Part shown: positions 1 to 6,761 of the stretch, piece after piece
Layout: each line of letters begins with the position of its first letter
Position numbering within the stretch: position 1 is the stretch's first letter
Assembly: GCA_045588795.1 (NCBI GenBank)
Contig: JAZNEY010000094.1
Span: 1-14,059, forward strand
Reading direction: 5' to 3'
DNA from: UMGS1908 sp045588795
GTDB lineage: Bacteria; Bacillota; Clostridia; Christensenellales; UBA1242
DNA length: 14,059 bases
The notes under the pieces: generated by a model
The model's database searches: none
Told to the model about the DNA's origin: nothing
Seen by the model: the letters and a program-made list of their open reading frames with translations, nothing else
Program-made: the position numbers and the translations under genes

Positions 1-35
1 CGTTATTTTAGAGTTAACGAGATAAGGAGAGTGTT

Positions 36-245
36 ATGAAAGAGAATTTGCATCCAAACTATCACGAAGTATCTGTTGAATGTGCGTGTGGAAATAAGTT
101 CACTACAAGAAGCACAAAGAGCGGAGATGTTATAAAACTTGAAATTTGTAACAAGTGCCACCCATTCTTTACTGGAACACAAAAACTTGTAGACAGTGGT
201 GGAAGAGTTGATAGATTCAATAAAAGATACGCCAAGAATAAGTAG
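36..245 (+). CDS. rpmE: 50S ribosomal protein L31, zinc-binding (C+) type
   Basis: Component of the large ribosomal subunit, located near the central protuberance and intersubunit bridge. The 69-residue product has the usual length. It begins with the family pattern MKENLHPNY, carries the zinc-ligand pairs C16-A-C18 and C37-N-K-C40, and contains the signature CNKCHPFFTG and the near-invariant GGRVDRFNKRY close to the C-terminus. Having all four cysteines marks it as the zinc-binding form rather than the Cys-less paralogue made under zinc limitation. The ATG is preceded by AAGGAGAG at a good distance. A strong terminator lies 11 bases after the TAG stop, so its transcript can end right there. 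In many Firmicutes rpmE sits just upstream of prfA/prmC, as here. The family assignment is secure. Confidence 0.97.
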   Translation: MKENLHPNYHEVSVECACGNKFTTRSTKSGDVIKLEICNKCHPFFTGTQKLVDSGGRVDRFNKRYAKNK

Positions 246-256
246 GTGTACTGTGC

Positions 257-290
257 CTTTGCAAGTATTTTTGTACTTGCAAAGTTTTTT
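257..290 (+). terminator. Rho-independent terminator after rpmE
   Basis: A perfect 11-bp inverted repeat, CTTTGCAAGTA (257-267) and TACTTGCAAAG (274-284), encloses a 6-base loop and is followed at once by six T (285-290). It starts 11 bases after the rpmE stop codon. Stem perfection plus the T-run make this a textbook intrinsic terminator on the + strand. Confidence 0.93.
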
Positions 291-292
291 AT

Positions 293-332
293 GCGAGAGT
301 AGATTTTGAAGAAAAGTCACACTCGCTTTTTT
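293..332 (+). terminator. Second, imperfect hairpin with T-run between rpmE and prmC
   Basis: GCGAG (293-297) pairs with CTCGC (322-326). An A-A mismatch, two more pairs (GT with AC) and a bulged TTTT/AAAA stem continue inward, and six T follow (327-332). It lies only two bases after the first terminator's T-run and 24 bases before the prmC start. It could be a back-up terminator, or an attenuator for read-through into prmC. It is weaker than the first hairpin because the stem is interrupted. Confidence 0.6.
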
Positions 333-356
333 ATTGTTTTATAGAGAGGGTCTTAG

Positions 357-1166
357 ATGACAATAAAAAAACTGAAAGAAAAGTTAAATGAAAGTGCAGT
401 GGTAGACAGCGCTGATATTGACTGGATATTGTGTGAGGTATTAAAACTTAGAAGAAGCGAACTATATTTGTCAAGAGATGTTAGCGTTGTTGAGCAGAAA
501 AAAATTTATCAACTATTTAATGAAAGAAAGACAGGTAAGCCTCTTGCATATATCTTAGGCTATACTGAGTTTTATGGTCGCAGATTTGATGTTTGCGAGG
601 GCTGTTTAATTCCAAGATGTGAAACTGAAGAACTTGTTGAGTGCGTCTTAAAAAATATTCAATTGGGTGATGGGCTAGAAATTGGAGTAGGGAGTGGAGC
701 AATATCTGTTTCTCTTGCACTTGAAAATCAAAAAATTAAAATGACCGCAGTTGATATAAGTGAAGATGCTTTAACTATTGCAAAAGCAAATGCTGAACAT
801 AACAATGCAAGCGTTGAATTTTTAAAATCAAATTTGTTTGAGAGTCTAGATGGCAGAAAATTTGATTTTATTGTTTCAAATCCGCCGTATATAAAAAGTA
901 AAGAAATAGAGTCGCTGGATAAAGAGGTGAAAGACTTTGAACCAAGGATTGCACTTGATGGTGGAGTAGATGGCTTGGATTTTTATAGGGAGATTATAAA
1001 AGAGGCACCGAGCCACTTAAATTCTGGCGGTAAAATATTTTTTGAGGTTGGAATAGAGGAATCCGAAGAAGTTAAAAATTTGTTAAAAGAAAATTTTGGT
1101 GATATAAATGTAAAACAAGACCTAGAGGGAATTGAAAGAATTGTATTTGGAACATTTTTAGGATAA
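357..1166 (+). CDS. prmC: Peptide chain release factor N5-glutamine methyltransferase
   Basis: SAM-dependent enzyme that methylates the glutamine of the GGQ motif in RF1 and RF2, raising peptide-release efficiency. The 269-residue length fits the family. An N-terminal helical substrate-binding domain (about 1-95) contains the typical AYILGYTEFYGRRF and LIPRCETEELVE segments. A Rossmann-type methyltransferase domain follows, with the SAM-binding loop ExGxGSG at 108-114 and the family-defining catalytic motif NPPY at 175-178, within IVSNPPYI. The start ATG has an upstream AGAGAGGG Shine-Dalgarno sequence. The TAA stop overlaps the AAGGAG that serves prfA, so the methylase and its substrate RF1 are translated back to back. 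Two hairpins precede the gene and no convincing promoter is visible between them and the ATG, so expression may depend on read-through or a weak promoter inside that gap. Confidence 0.96.
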   Translation: MTIKKLKEKLNESAVVDSADIDWILCEVLKLRRSELYLSRDVSVVEQKKIYQLFNERKTGKPLAYILGYTEFYGRRFDVCEGCLIPRCETEELVECVLKNIQLGDGLEIGVGSGAISVSLALENQKIKMTAVDISEDALTIAKANAEHNNASVEFLKSNLFESLDGRKFDFIVSNPPYIKSKEIESLDKEVKDFEPRIALDGGVDGLDFYREIIKEAPSHLNSGGKIFFEVGIEESEEVKNLLKENFGDINVKQDLEGIERIVFGTFLG

Positions 1167-1178
1167 GGAGAAAATGTT

Positions 1179-2255
1179 ATGATAGAAAAATTAAGACAGA
1201 TGAAAGAAAAGTTTACAGAACTTACAAGACTTATTGGAGAGCCAGAAGTTATAGCTGATATAGACAGATGGAAGAAACTTTGCAAAGAGCACTCTGATAT
1301 GCAAGAGATTATCGAAAAGTATGATGAGTATGTAAAAGTCGAAAACAACATTAAAGATGCGGAAGAATTAAAAGAACTTGAAAGTGACCCAGAGATGGTT
1401 GCTCTTGCAAATGAAGAGATTCAATCAGGCAAAGAGCAATTGAAATTGATTGAAGAAGAACTAAAAGTACTATTACTTCCAAAAGATGAAAATGATGAAA
1501 AAAATGTTATAGTTGAAATTCGTGCGGGTGCTGGTGGAGATGAGGCAGGACTATTTGGAATGGAACTTAAGAGAATGTACGGACTATGGGCTGAAAACCA
1601 CAGGTTTCAAATTGAAGAGATTGATGGTAATTTTACAGATGCTGGTGGACTTAAAGAATGTACATTTATGGTTAAGGGAAAAAATGCATACAGTCTTATG
1701 AAGTTTGAAAGCGGAGTTCATAGAGTTCAAAGGGTGCCGGTAACTGAAAGTCAGGGCAGGGTTCACACATCAACAGCAACGGTTGCAGTTTTGCCTGAGC
1801 ATACAGAAGTTAATATTGAAATCAATGAAAGTGATTTGCAAATAGATACATACAGAAGTAGTGGTGCAGGCGGTCAGCACGTTAATAAAACAGAAAGTGC
1901 AATAAGAATTACTCACAAACCAACAGGAATGGTGGTTGCTTGTCAAGATGAAAGGTCTCAAATTAAGAACCGTGAAAGAGCAATGAGTATTTTAAAATCT
2001 AAACTTTATGATTTCTACCAATCGCAAGCAGATGCAGAATATGCAAATAAAAGAAAATTGCAAATTGGAAGTGGGGACAGAAGTGAAAAGATAAGAACAT
2101 ACAATTTCCCACAAAACAGAGTTACCGACCATAGAATCAACTTTACCATTTATTCTCTAGACAACTTTATGAATGGGGATATTGACGGAATGATAAATGA
2201 GTTGACGCTTGCTGAAAGACAAAAACTATTAACAGCACAAGATTATAACGATTAA
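1179..2255 (+). CDS. prfA: Peptide chain release factor 1 (RF1)
   Basis: Recognises UAA and UAG in the ribosomal A site and triggers hydrolysis of peptidyl-tRNA. The 358-residue length is standard. An N-terminal helical domain (about 1-105) is followed by the RAGAGGDEAGLF segment near 113-124. The stop-codon recognition tripeptide of the RF1 class is PVT (187-189, PxT type), inside RVQRVPVTESQGR, which separates it from RF2 (SPF type). The catalytic GGQ is at 231-233 in SSGAGGQHVNKTESA; Q233 is the residue PrmC would methylate. A ribosome-binding AAGGAG sits 8 bases upstream and overlaps the prmC stop. The gene ends with tandem stops TAA TAG, and uvrC starts 13 bases later. Adjacent prmC supports the call. 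Confidence 0.97.
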   Translation: MIEKLRQMKEKFTELTRLIGEPEVIADIDRWKKLCKEHSDMQEIIEKYDEYVKVENNIKDAEELKELESDPEMVALANEEIQSGKEQLKLIEEELKVLLLPKDENDEKNVIVEIRAGAGGDEAGLFGMELKRMYGLWAENHRFQIEEIDGNFTDAGGLKECTFMVKGKNAYSLMKFESGVHRVQRVPVTESQGRVHTSTATVAVLPEHTEVNIEINESDLQIDTYRSSGAGGQHVNKTESAIRITHKPTGMVVACQDERSQIKNRERAMSILKSKLYDFYQSQADAEYANKRKLQIGSGDRSEKIRTYNFPQNRVTDHRINFTIYSLDNFMNGDIDGMINELTLAERQKLLTAQDYND

Positions 2256-2268
2256 TAGAGGAGAATTT

Positions 2269-3912
2269 ATGAACGAAAAAATTTCTCAAATATTATTAGG
2301 TTTGCCATCTTCTCCGGGTGTTTATCTTATGAAAGATAAATATGGGGAAATAATTTATATTGGTAAAGCAAAGTCTTTGAAAAATCGAGTTAGTTCATAT
2401 TTTCAAAACACAAAGAAAAATGTAAAGACATCAATGCTTGTCTCCAATATAGATGAACTGGACTATATTTTAACAGAGACAGAGCTTGATGCCTTTTCTC
2501 TTGAAAGCAACTTAATTAAAGAACACAAGCCAAAGTACAATATATTACTTAAAGATGATAAAATGTTTCCTTATATACGAATTGACAAAAAACAACTCTT
2601 CCCAGAAATTACGGTTGTAAGAAAAGTCAAAAATGATGGAGCGTTATATTTTGGACCATATGTTACAGGGCTTAGAGTAAGTGAATTTATATCAATTATC
2701 AAATCTGTTTTCCCTGTAAGACAGTGCAAAATAAAGTTTGAGAAAAACAAAAAGATAAAAAGACAATGTTTGTATGGTGATATGGGGAAGTGTTCGGGCC
2801 CTTGTGTCGGTAGAATATCCAATGAAGATTACAACAAAATCATTGATGAGATAATTGAATTTTTAAATGGCGATACGGTAAAGGTGCGAAAACTACTCAC
2901 TGAAAAAATGAACGAATGTTCTTCAAAAATGGATTTTGAGGGAGCAATTGATGCAAGAGATAAAATTCAAATGCTAAAAAAGAGTGAGTCATATATACTA
3001 ACCAATTTGCCCAAATTTACGAATTGGGATTGTTTTACTATTGATAAAATTGATGAGCTAGTAGCAGTTAACCAAACAATTATTAGAAATGGAAAAACAA
3101 TTGCTGACAAAAATATTTTTATTGACAATGTAGAAACTGAAAATTTGAGTGAAATTTTATCTTCATTTTTGGTACAATATTACGAGGCGAATTCGACCCC
3201 AAGTGAATTATTGTCTAATGTGGAACTTCCCGGATTGGGGGAATATTTGCGACAATCCGGGGTGAGGGGCTTAGATGTTGTGCTTCCAATTAAAGGAATT
3301 AAGAGAAAAATCGTTGAAGTTGGACTAAAAAATATTAGTGAATTTTTGTATAAAAATTTAGAGGTTCAAAAGCGAAGAAAAGAGATGAATTTGAATTCTC
3401 TAGAGGAACTGGCAAAAATTTTAAACTTGCCGACAATTCCATACAGACTTGAATGTTATGATATTTCAAATATAAGTGGAACGAATAATGTGTCAAGTAT
3501 GGTAGTGTTTGAAAATGGAGTTTCGCAGAAAAAAGAATATAGGAAGTTTAAAATAAAAACAGTAATAGGGGCAGATGATTTTGCAAGCATGGAAGAAACA
3601 CTTAGGAGGCGTTTTACAAGACTTGACGCTAGTGATGAAAAATTTAACAAGTATCCAGACTTGATTGTTATAGATGGTGGTCTTGGGCAATTGAATTCTG
3701 CTGAAAAGGTGATAAAAGAATTTGGATATAATATACCTGTTGTAAGTATTGCAAAAAAGCAAGAAGAGTTATTTGTTTCGGGTTCTTCTAAGAGCATACT
3801 TCTTGATGAGTCAAACGGGGCAAGAAAGCTACTGCAAAGAATAAGGGATGAGGCGCATAGATTTGCAATTATGTATCACAGAAAGTTAAGAGATAAGTCA
3901 ATGTTTAAATAG
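2269..3912 (+). CDS. uvrC: UvrABC excinuclease subunit C, lacking the C-terminal HhH region
   Basis: Endonuclease that makes the two incisions around a DNA lesion handed over by UvrA and UvrB. The N-terminal GIY-YIG nuclease (about 12-95) shows GVY (17-19), YIG (30-32), R40 and the catalytic-type E79, for the 3' incision. A Cys-containing segment near 145-180 and the UVR (UvrB-binding) motif around 200-236 follow. The RNase H-like domain for the 5' incision has D398 (YDISNISG), D436/D437, D469 (VIDGG) and H530 (DEAHRFA). The protein stops at residue 547, 17 residues after H530. Family members usually continue for about 50-60 residues with two helix-hairpin-helix motifs; none is encoded here or in the next bases in any frame. 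The start has a GAGGAG site. A terminator begins 16 bases after the stop. Confidence 0.95.
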   Translation: MNEKISQILLGLPSSPGVYLMKDKYGEIIYIGKAKSLKNRVSSYFQNTKKNVKTSMLVSNIDELDYILTETELDAFSLESNLIKEHKPKYNILLKDDKMFPYIRIDKKQLFPEITVVRKVKNDGALYFGPYVTGLRVSEFISIIKSVFPVRQCKIKFEKNKKIKRQCLYGDMGKCSGPCVGRISNEDYNKIIDEIIEFLNGDTVKVRKLLTEKMNECSSKMDFEGAIDARDKIQMLKKSESYILTNLPKFTNWDCFTIDKIDELVAVNQTIIRNGKTIADKNIFIDNVETENLSEILSSFLVQYYEANSTPSELLSNVELPGLGEYLRQSGVRGLDVVLPIKGIKRKIVEVGLKNISEFLYKNLEVQKRRKEMNLNSLEELAKILNLPTIPYRLECYDISNISGTNNVSSMVVFENGVSQKKEYRKFKIKTVIGADDFASMEETLRRRFTRLDASDEKFNKYPDLIVIDGGLGQLNSAEKVIKEFGYNIPVVSIAKKQEELFVSGSSKSILLDESNGARKLLQRIRDEAHRFAIMYHRKLRDKSMFK

Positions 3913-3928
3913 AATTTCAATGAAAGAG

Positions 3929-3958
3929 GTTTATGATTATCAATCATAAACTTTTTTT
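3929..3958 (+). terminator. Rho-independent terminator after uvrC
   Basis: A perfect 10-bp stem, GTTTATGATT (3929-3938) and AATCATAAAC (3942-3951), has a 3-base loop (ATC) and is followed by seven T (3952-3958). The stem can extend further through AAAGAG upstream pairing with the T-run. It lies 16 bases after the uvrC stop and probably ends the prmC-prfA-uvrC transcript. Confidence 0.9.
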
Positions 3959-3979
3959 ATGTGTCATAGAATTAGTAAA

Positions 3980-5017
3980 ATGAAAAATACAAAAAGTTTT
4001 GGAATATTTAATTTGATAGGACTTAGTTTGTTGGTGCTTATTTTGCTTTTAGTTACACCGCTTGGAATAATGGGAGTGAAAGCAAAGGAGTCTCCAAATG
4101 AAAACAATGGTGCACCGATTGTACTAGAAATATGGAATATTGACACTTTTGCAGGTGGTAATATTTCAAAAAAAGATTTTCTTGATATGGTTTCAAAGTC
4201 TTTTGAAAGTCACCATAAAAGCGTTTATATAAAGACCACCAATATGTCGATTGAAGAGTTTAATTATGCAATAAGTGATGGTAAAAGGCCCGATCTCATC
4301 TCTTTTGGTTATGGGGTTGGTGCTGTTGTGTCGCCTCATTTAAAAGAATTGAATATCAATTGTGAAAGTATAAAAAAAGAAGTGGCATTATCTGGCGTTT
4401 TAGATAGTAGACAATATGCAATTGGATATTTAATGGGCGGTTATGGATTTTTTACAACGGAAGAAAAATTGGCTAGTGCTTCAAAGTTGAGCGAGGTAGA
4501 CCTTTCTAAAGAGTATATGCATTGTGGATATGAGGTTAATTTAAGAAAATCTCAAAAACATATCTATGGGCTTTGCATTGCAAAATCTAATTTTATTTGT
4601 TCTAACAATTGTCTAGATGAAGTAGTTGAAAATGAGATATATAGAGCAGAAGATGAGTACAATGCATACTTGGATTTTTTAGGGCTTAACAAGTCAACTA
4701 TACTGCTGGGTACTCAAAGAGATTTGGTAAGACTTGAGAATAAAATTTCAAATGGAAGTTTAAATGGGCTTGTTTTTATGCCTAGTTCAAAATATAATGA
4801 CTTAATTCAATATATTGGGATAGTAAGAGATAGCAATAATTCGAAATTTGAAAAAGCACAAGAGTTTATTGAATTTTTAATAAGCGAAAATTCTCAAAAA
4901 CTTTTGGTTGACAGTGGAATGTTTAGTACTACACTAAGTAATTTGTATGAAAGTGGCAATTTTCAGAAATTTGAAGGTGTTGTTTGGTCTATTCAAAATA
5001 TACCTTGTGTCTTTTAG
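3980..5017 (+). CDS. Exported solute-binding-like protein, orphan (no transporter partner)
   Basis: Probably an extracytoplasmic protein of the extracellular solute-binding class; ligand unknown. From the ATG at 3980 the protein has 345 residues: a Lys-containing N-terminus (MKNTKSFG), a strongly hydrophobic stretch (about 7-33) and a possible signal-peptidase site after VKA (33-35). There is no lipobox Cys, so it may be cleaved or remain as a membrane anchor. The mature part shows VLEIWNIDTFAGG (from 48), RPDLISFGYGVG (103-114) and, near the C-terminus, EFIEFLISENSQ (295-306), a pattern typical of the last helices of such binding proteins. Six cysteines lie in the predicted mature part. An in-frame ATG at 3959 would begin at the terminator T-run, so I prefer 3980, although neither has a good Shine-Dalgarno. 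No permease or ATPase gene is adjacent. Confidence 0.7.
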   Translation: MKNTKSFGIFNLIGLSLLVLILLLVTPLGIMGVKAKESPNENNGAPIVLEIWNIDTFAGGNISKKDFLDMVSKSFESHHKSVYIKTTNMSIEEFNYAISDGKRPDLISFGYGVGAVVSPHLKELNINCESIKKEVALSGVLDSRQYAIGYLMGGYGFFTTEEKLASASKLSEVDLSKEYMHCGYEVNLRKSQKHIYGLCIAKSNFICSNNCLDEVVENEIYRAEDEYNAYLDFLGLNKSTILLGTQRDLVRLENKISNGSLNGLVFMPSSKYNDLIQYIGIVRDSNNSKFEKAQEFIEFLISENSQKLLVDSGMFSTTLSNLYESGNFQKFEGVVWSIQNIPCVF

Positions 5018-5034
5018 ATATTAATTTTATTTAG

Positions 5035-5063
5035 TTGAAAAATTTCAGCAAATGGGGTAGAAT
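5035..5063 (+). promoter_or_regulatory. Candidate sigma-A-type promoter in front of murB
   Basis: TTGAAA (5035-5040) and TAGAAT (5058-5063) each match the consensus in five of six positions and are separated by exactly 17 bases, within a 49-base gap. The predicted transcription start would fall at or just after the murB ATG (5067), which is odd. Either transcription from it is leaderless, translation starts further inside murB, or the match is fortuitous. The same stretch also holds GGGGT (5054-5058), a weak ribosome-binding site for the 5067 start. Confidence 0.4.
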
Positions 5064-5066
5064 TAT

Positions 5067-5957
5067 ATGGAAGATAAACTTGTAAAAATACTTGGTGCGG
5101 AAAATGTTTTTAAAGATGAGATGCTTAGCAAACATTGTACTTTTGGTATTGGTGGCAAGGCTGTCTTTTTTGTAACTCCAACAACAATTTGCTGTTTAAT
5201 TGAAACCGTTAATTTGTTGGTAAAAGAAAATGTGCGATGGAAAATTGTTGGTAACTGTTCCAACCTTTTATTTCAGGACAATGGTTTTGATGGAGTTATA
5301 GTTTGTACTTTAAAAATTAAAGATTTTTACATTTTTGATGGTGGAAAAGTATTGGTTTCTGCAGGTTCAAGTCTTTCAAGTCTTGTGTTAAATTTAGCAA
5401 AAGAAGGTTTATCTGGTATTGAATTTTTATGTGGGATACCGGGAACTGTTGGTGGTGCTCTTTTTATGAATGCAGGAGCACACGGCAGGACTATTTCAAA
5501 TATAGTTGAAAGCGTTACATATTTTAATGGCGAAAGAATTATAACTATGGAAACTCAAGAATTGCAATATTCGTACAGGAGCTCAATTTTTAAATATAAT
5601 CCTAGCTTTGTAATTTTATCTTGTGTATTACAAACTTCAAGTCGTGATAAACACCATATTTTTAAAGAAATTGAAAACCATAAAAGTACAAGAAAAAACA
5701 ATCAGCCATTTGGTAAAAGTGCGGGGAGTGTATTTAAGGCAGTTGATGGAGTTCCTGCTTGGGAATATATTGATGGTTGCGAGCTGAAAGGGAATGTTTG
5801 TGGCGGGGCGGAAATATCGCAAAAACACGCAAACTTTATTATAAACAATGGTAATGCAACAGCGAAAGATGTTTTGTCATTAATTGAATTAATTAAAAAC
5901 AAAGTTAGTGAAAAATATAAGAAAACATTAGAATTAGAGATAGAAATTGTAAACTAG
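5067..5957 (+). CDS. murB: UDP-N-acetylenolpyruvoylglucosamine reductase
   Basis: Cytoplasmic FAD enzyme that reduces UDP-GlcNAc-enolpyruvate to UDP-MurNAc with NADPH, the second committed step of peptidoglycan synthesis. The 296-residue length fits the shorter class found in Firmicutes. Visible motifs are SKHCTFGIGGKA near 20-31, the FAD-binding GNCSNLLFQD, GIPGTVGGALFMNAGAHG, the YRSSIF segment, and KSAGSVFK with S221 as the likely proton-donating serine. A Glu near the C-terminus (LELEIEIV) matches the second catalytic residue. The 5067 start gives the usual N-terminal length; the next Met (residue 19) would leave only the core. The Shine-Dalgarno is weak (GGGGT). GNCSN replaces the commoner GNGSN. 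The gene begins 49 bases after the binding-protein gene, and the PHP gene follows after 12 bases. Confidence 0.95.
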   Translation: MEDKLVKILGAENVFKDEMLSKHCTFGIGGKAVFFVTPTTICCLIETVNLLVKENVRWKIVGNCSNLLFQDNGFDGVIVCTLKIKDFYIFDGGKVLVSAGSSLSSLVLNLAKEGLSGIEFLCGIPGTVGGALFMNAGAHGRTISNIVESVTYFNGERIITMETQELQYSYRSSIFKYNPSFVILSCVLQTSSRDKHHIFKEIENHKSTRKNNQPFGKSAGSVFKAVDGVPAWEYIDGCELKGNVCGGAEISQKHANFIINNGNATAKDVLSLIELIKNKVSEKYKKTLELEIEIVN

Positions 5958-5969
5958 AAAGGAGAACTT

Positions 5970-6761
5970 ATGGATAAAATTTGGGGGATATACCATACAC
6001 ATTCAAAGTATTCAAAGTTAAATCACGGAAAAGATAGTGTAGAAGATATGATTGATAAAGCGGAGGAATTTGGGCTTAAAGAATATGCTTTAACTGATCA
6101 CGGAAACAGGCATGTGTTTGGCATAAGAAAGAAAAACATTCCAAAATTGAAAGAAAGAATAGTTAAACATTCAAAAGAAAAAAGTGTTAAGTGTTATATG
6201 GGTTTAGAATTTAATCTACTTGGCAAAAATGGCGAAATTGATTTTGTAGAAGAGTACAAAGATTTGTATGATATAAGATTATTAGGGGCTCACAAGGCTG
6301 GACTGGTTGGCATAAAAAGTCTATTTAATTTTATTCTCCCAAATGTGTTTTGCAAAAAGAAAGCAAAAGTGGTGGATATGAATACTAAAAGCTACATAGA
6401 AGCAGTCAAGAAATACCATATTGATATAATTACTCACCCAAATGATTTTATAAAAATTAATCCATATGACCTTGCAAAGGCTTGTGTTGAAAATAATTGT
6501 TATATTGAAATAAATGAAAAGCATATGAGTCTTTCAAGCGAAGATGTGAAAGAAATGCTAAAAACAGATGTTAAATTTATAATTGGTTCAGATGCTCATA
6601 AAGTGTCAAGAGTTGGTGCAACTGAGCGTGCTGTTCAATTTGTTTTAGATAATAACATTCCAACAGAAAGGGTTGCAAATTGGGAAAAACTTCCCGAATT
6701 TGCGAATAAATATTCAAAAGAAGAGGAGAGGAAAGAAGAATGTCTTTCTCAGGAGCAGTAA
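5970..6761 (+). CDS. PHP-domain phosphoesterase
   Basis: Metal-dependent hydrolase of the PHP superfamily (polymerase and histidinol-phosphatase fold). The metal-binding pattern is nearly complete: H9-T-H11 (YHTHSKYS), H19, T-D43-H44-G (LTDHGN), E80 (GLEFNL), H108 (GAHKAG), H156 (THPND) and D208/H210 (SDAH). The 263-residue product is a stand-alone PHP enzyme of the YcdX/PolX-C-terminal kind. Histidinol-phosphatase activity is possible, but no his genes are nearby. Such a gene between murB and the whiA region is common in Clostridia; its substrate is not known to me. It has a strong AAAGGAG site 7 bases before ATG. Its last 22 bases overlap whiA, and the charged tail (KEEERKEE) is encoded by the purine-rich stretch that contains the whiA ribosome-binding site. 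Confidence 0.88.
   Translation: MDKIWGIYHTHSKYSKLNHGKDSVEDMIDKAEEFGLKEYALTDHGNRHVFGIRKKNIPKLKERIVKHSKEKSVKCYMGLEFNLLGKNGEIDFVEEYKDLYDIRLLGAHKAGLVGIKSLFNFILPNVFCKKKAKVVDMNTKSYIEAVKKYHIDIITHPNDFIKINPYDLAKACVENNCYIEINEKHMSLSSEDVKEMLKTDVKFIIGSDAHKVSRVGATERAVQFVLDNNIPTERVANWEKLPEFANKYSKEEERKEECLSQEQ

Noticed and set aside
2..25. Possible tail of an upstream gene ending in TAA at 23-25, overlapping AAGGAG as at the prmC-prfA junction
   Set aside because: Only seven codons are in the window, so no product can be recognised; the stop could be chance.
3..320. Minus-strand open frame of 105 codons covering rpmE
   Set aside because: It lies antisense to a certain ribosomal protein gene and its terminator, has no family motif, and its composition is that of a reverse-frame shadow.
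3456..3797. Minus-strand open frames inside uvrC (89 and 113 codons)
   Set aside because: They overlap the conserved RNase H-like domain of uvrC and show no recognisable motif or ribosome-binding site.
3886..3915. Promoter-like TTAAGA-18 bases-TAGAAT at the end of uvrC
   Set aside because: The -35 match is poor and any transcript would run straight into the strong terminator at 3929-3958.
3959..3979. Upstream ATG adding seven residues to the exported binding-like protein
   Set aside because: It sits at the end of the terminator T-run, has no ribosome-binding site, and would place MCHRISK before an already typical signal sequence.
5970..6761. Naming the PHP gene as histidinol-phosphatase (hisK)
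   Set aside because: The metal-binding motifs are shared by the whole PHP superfamily, and no histidine-synthesis genes are nearby.
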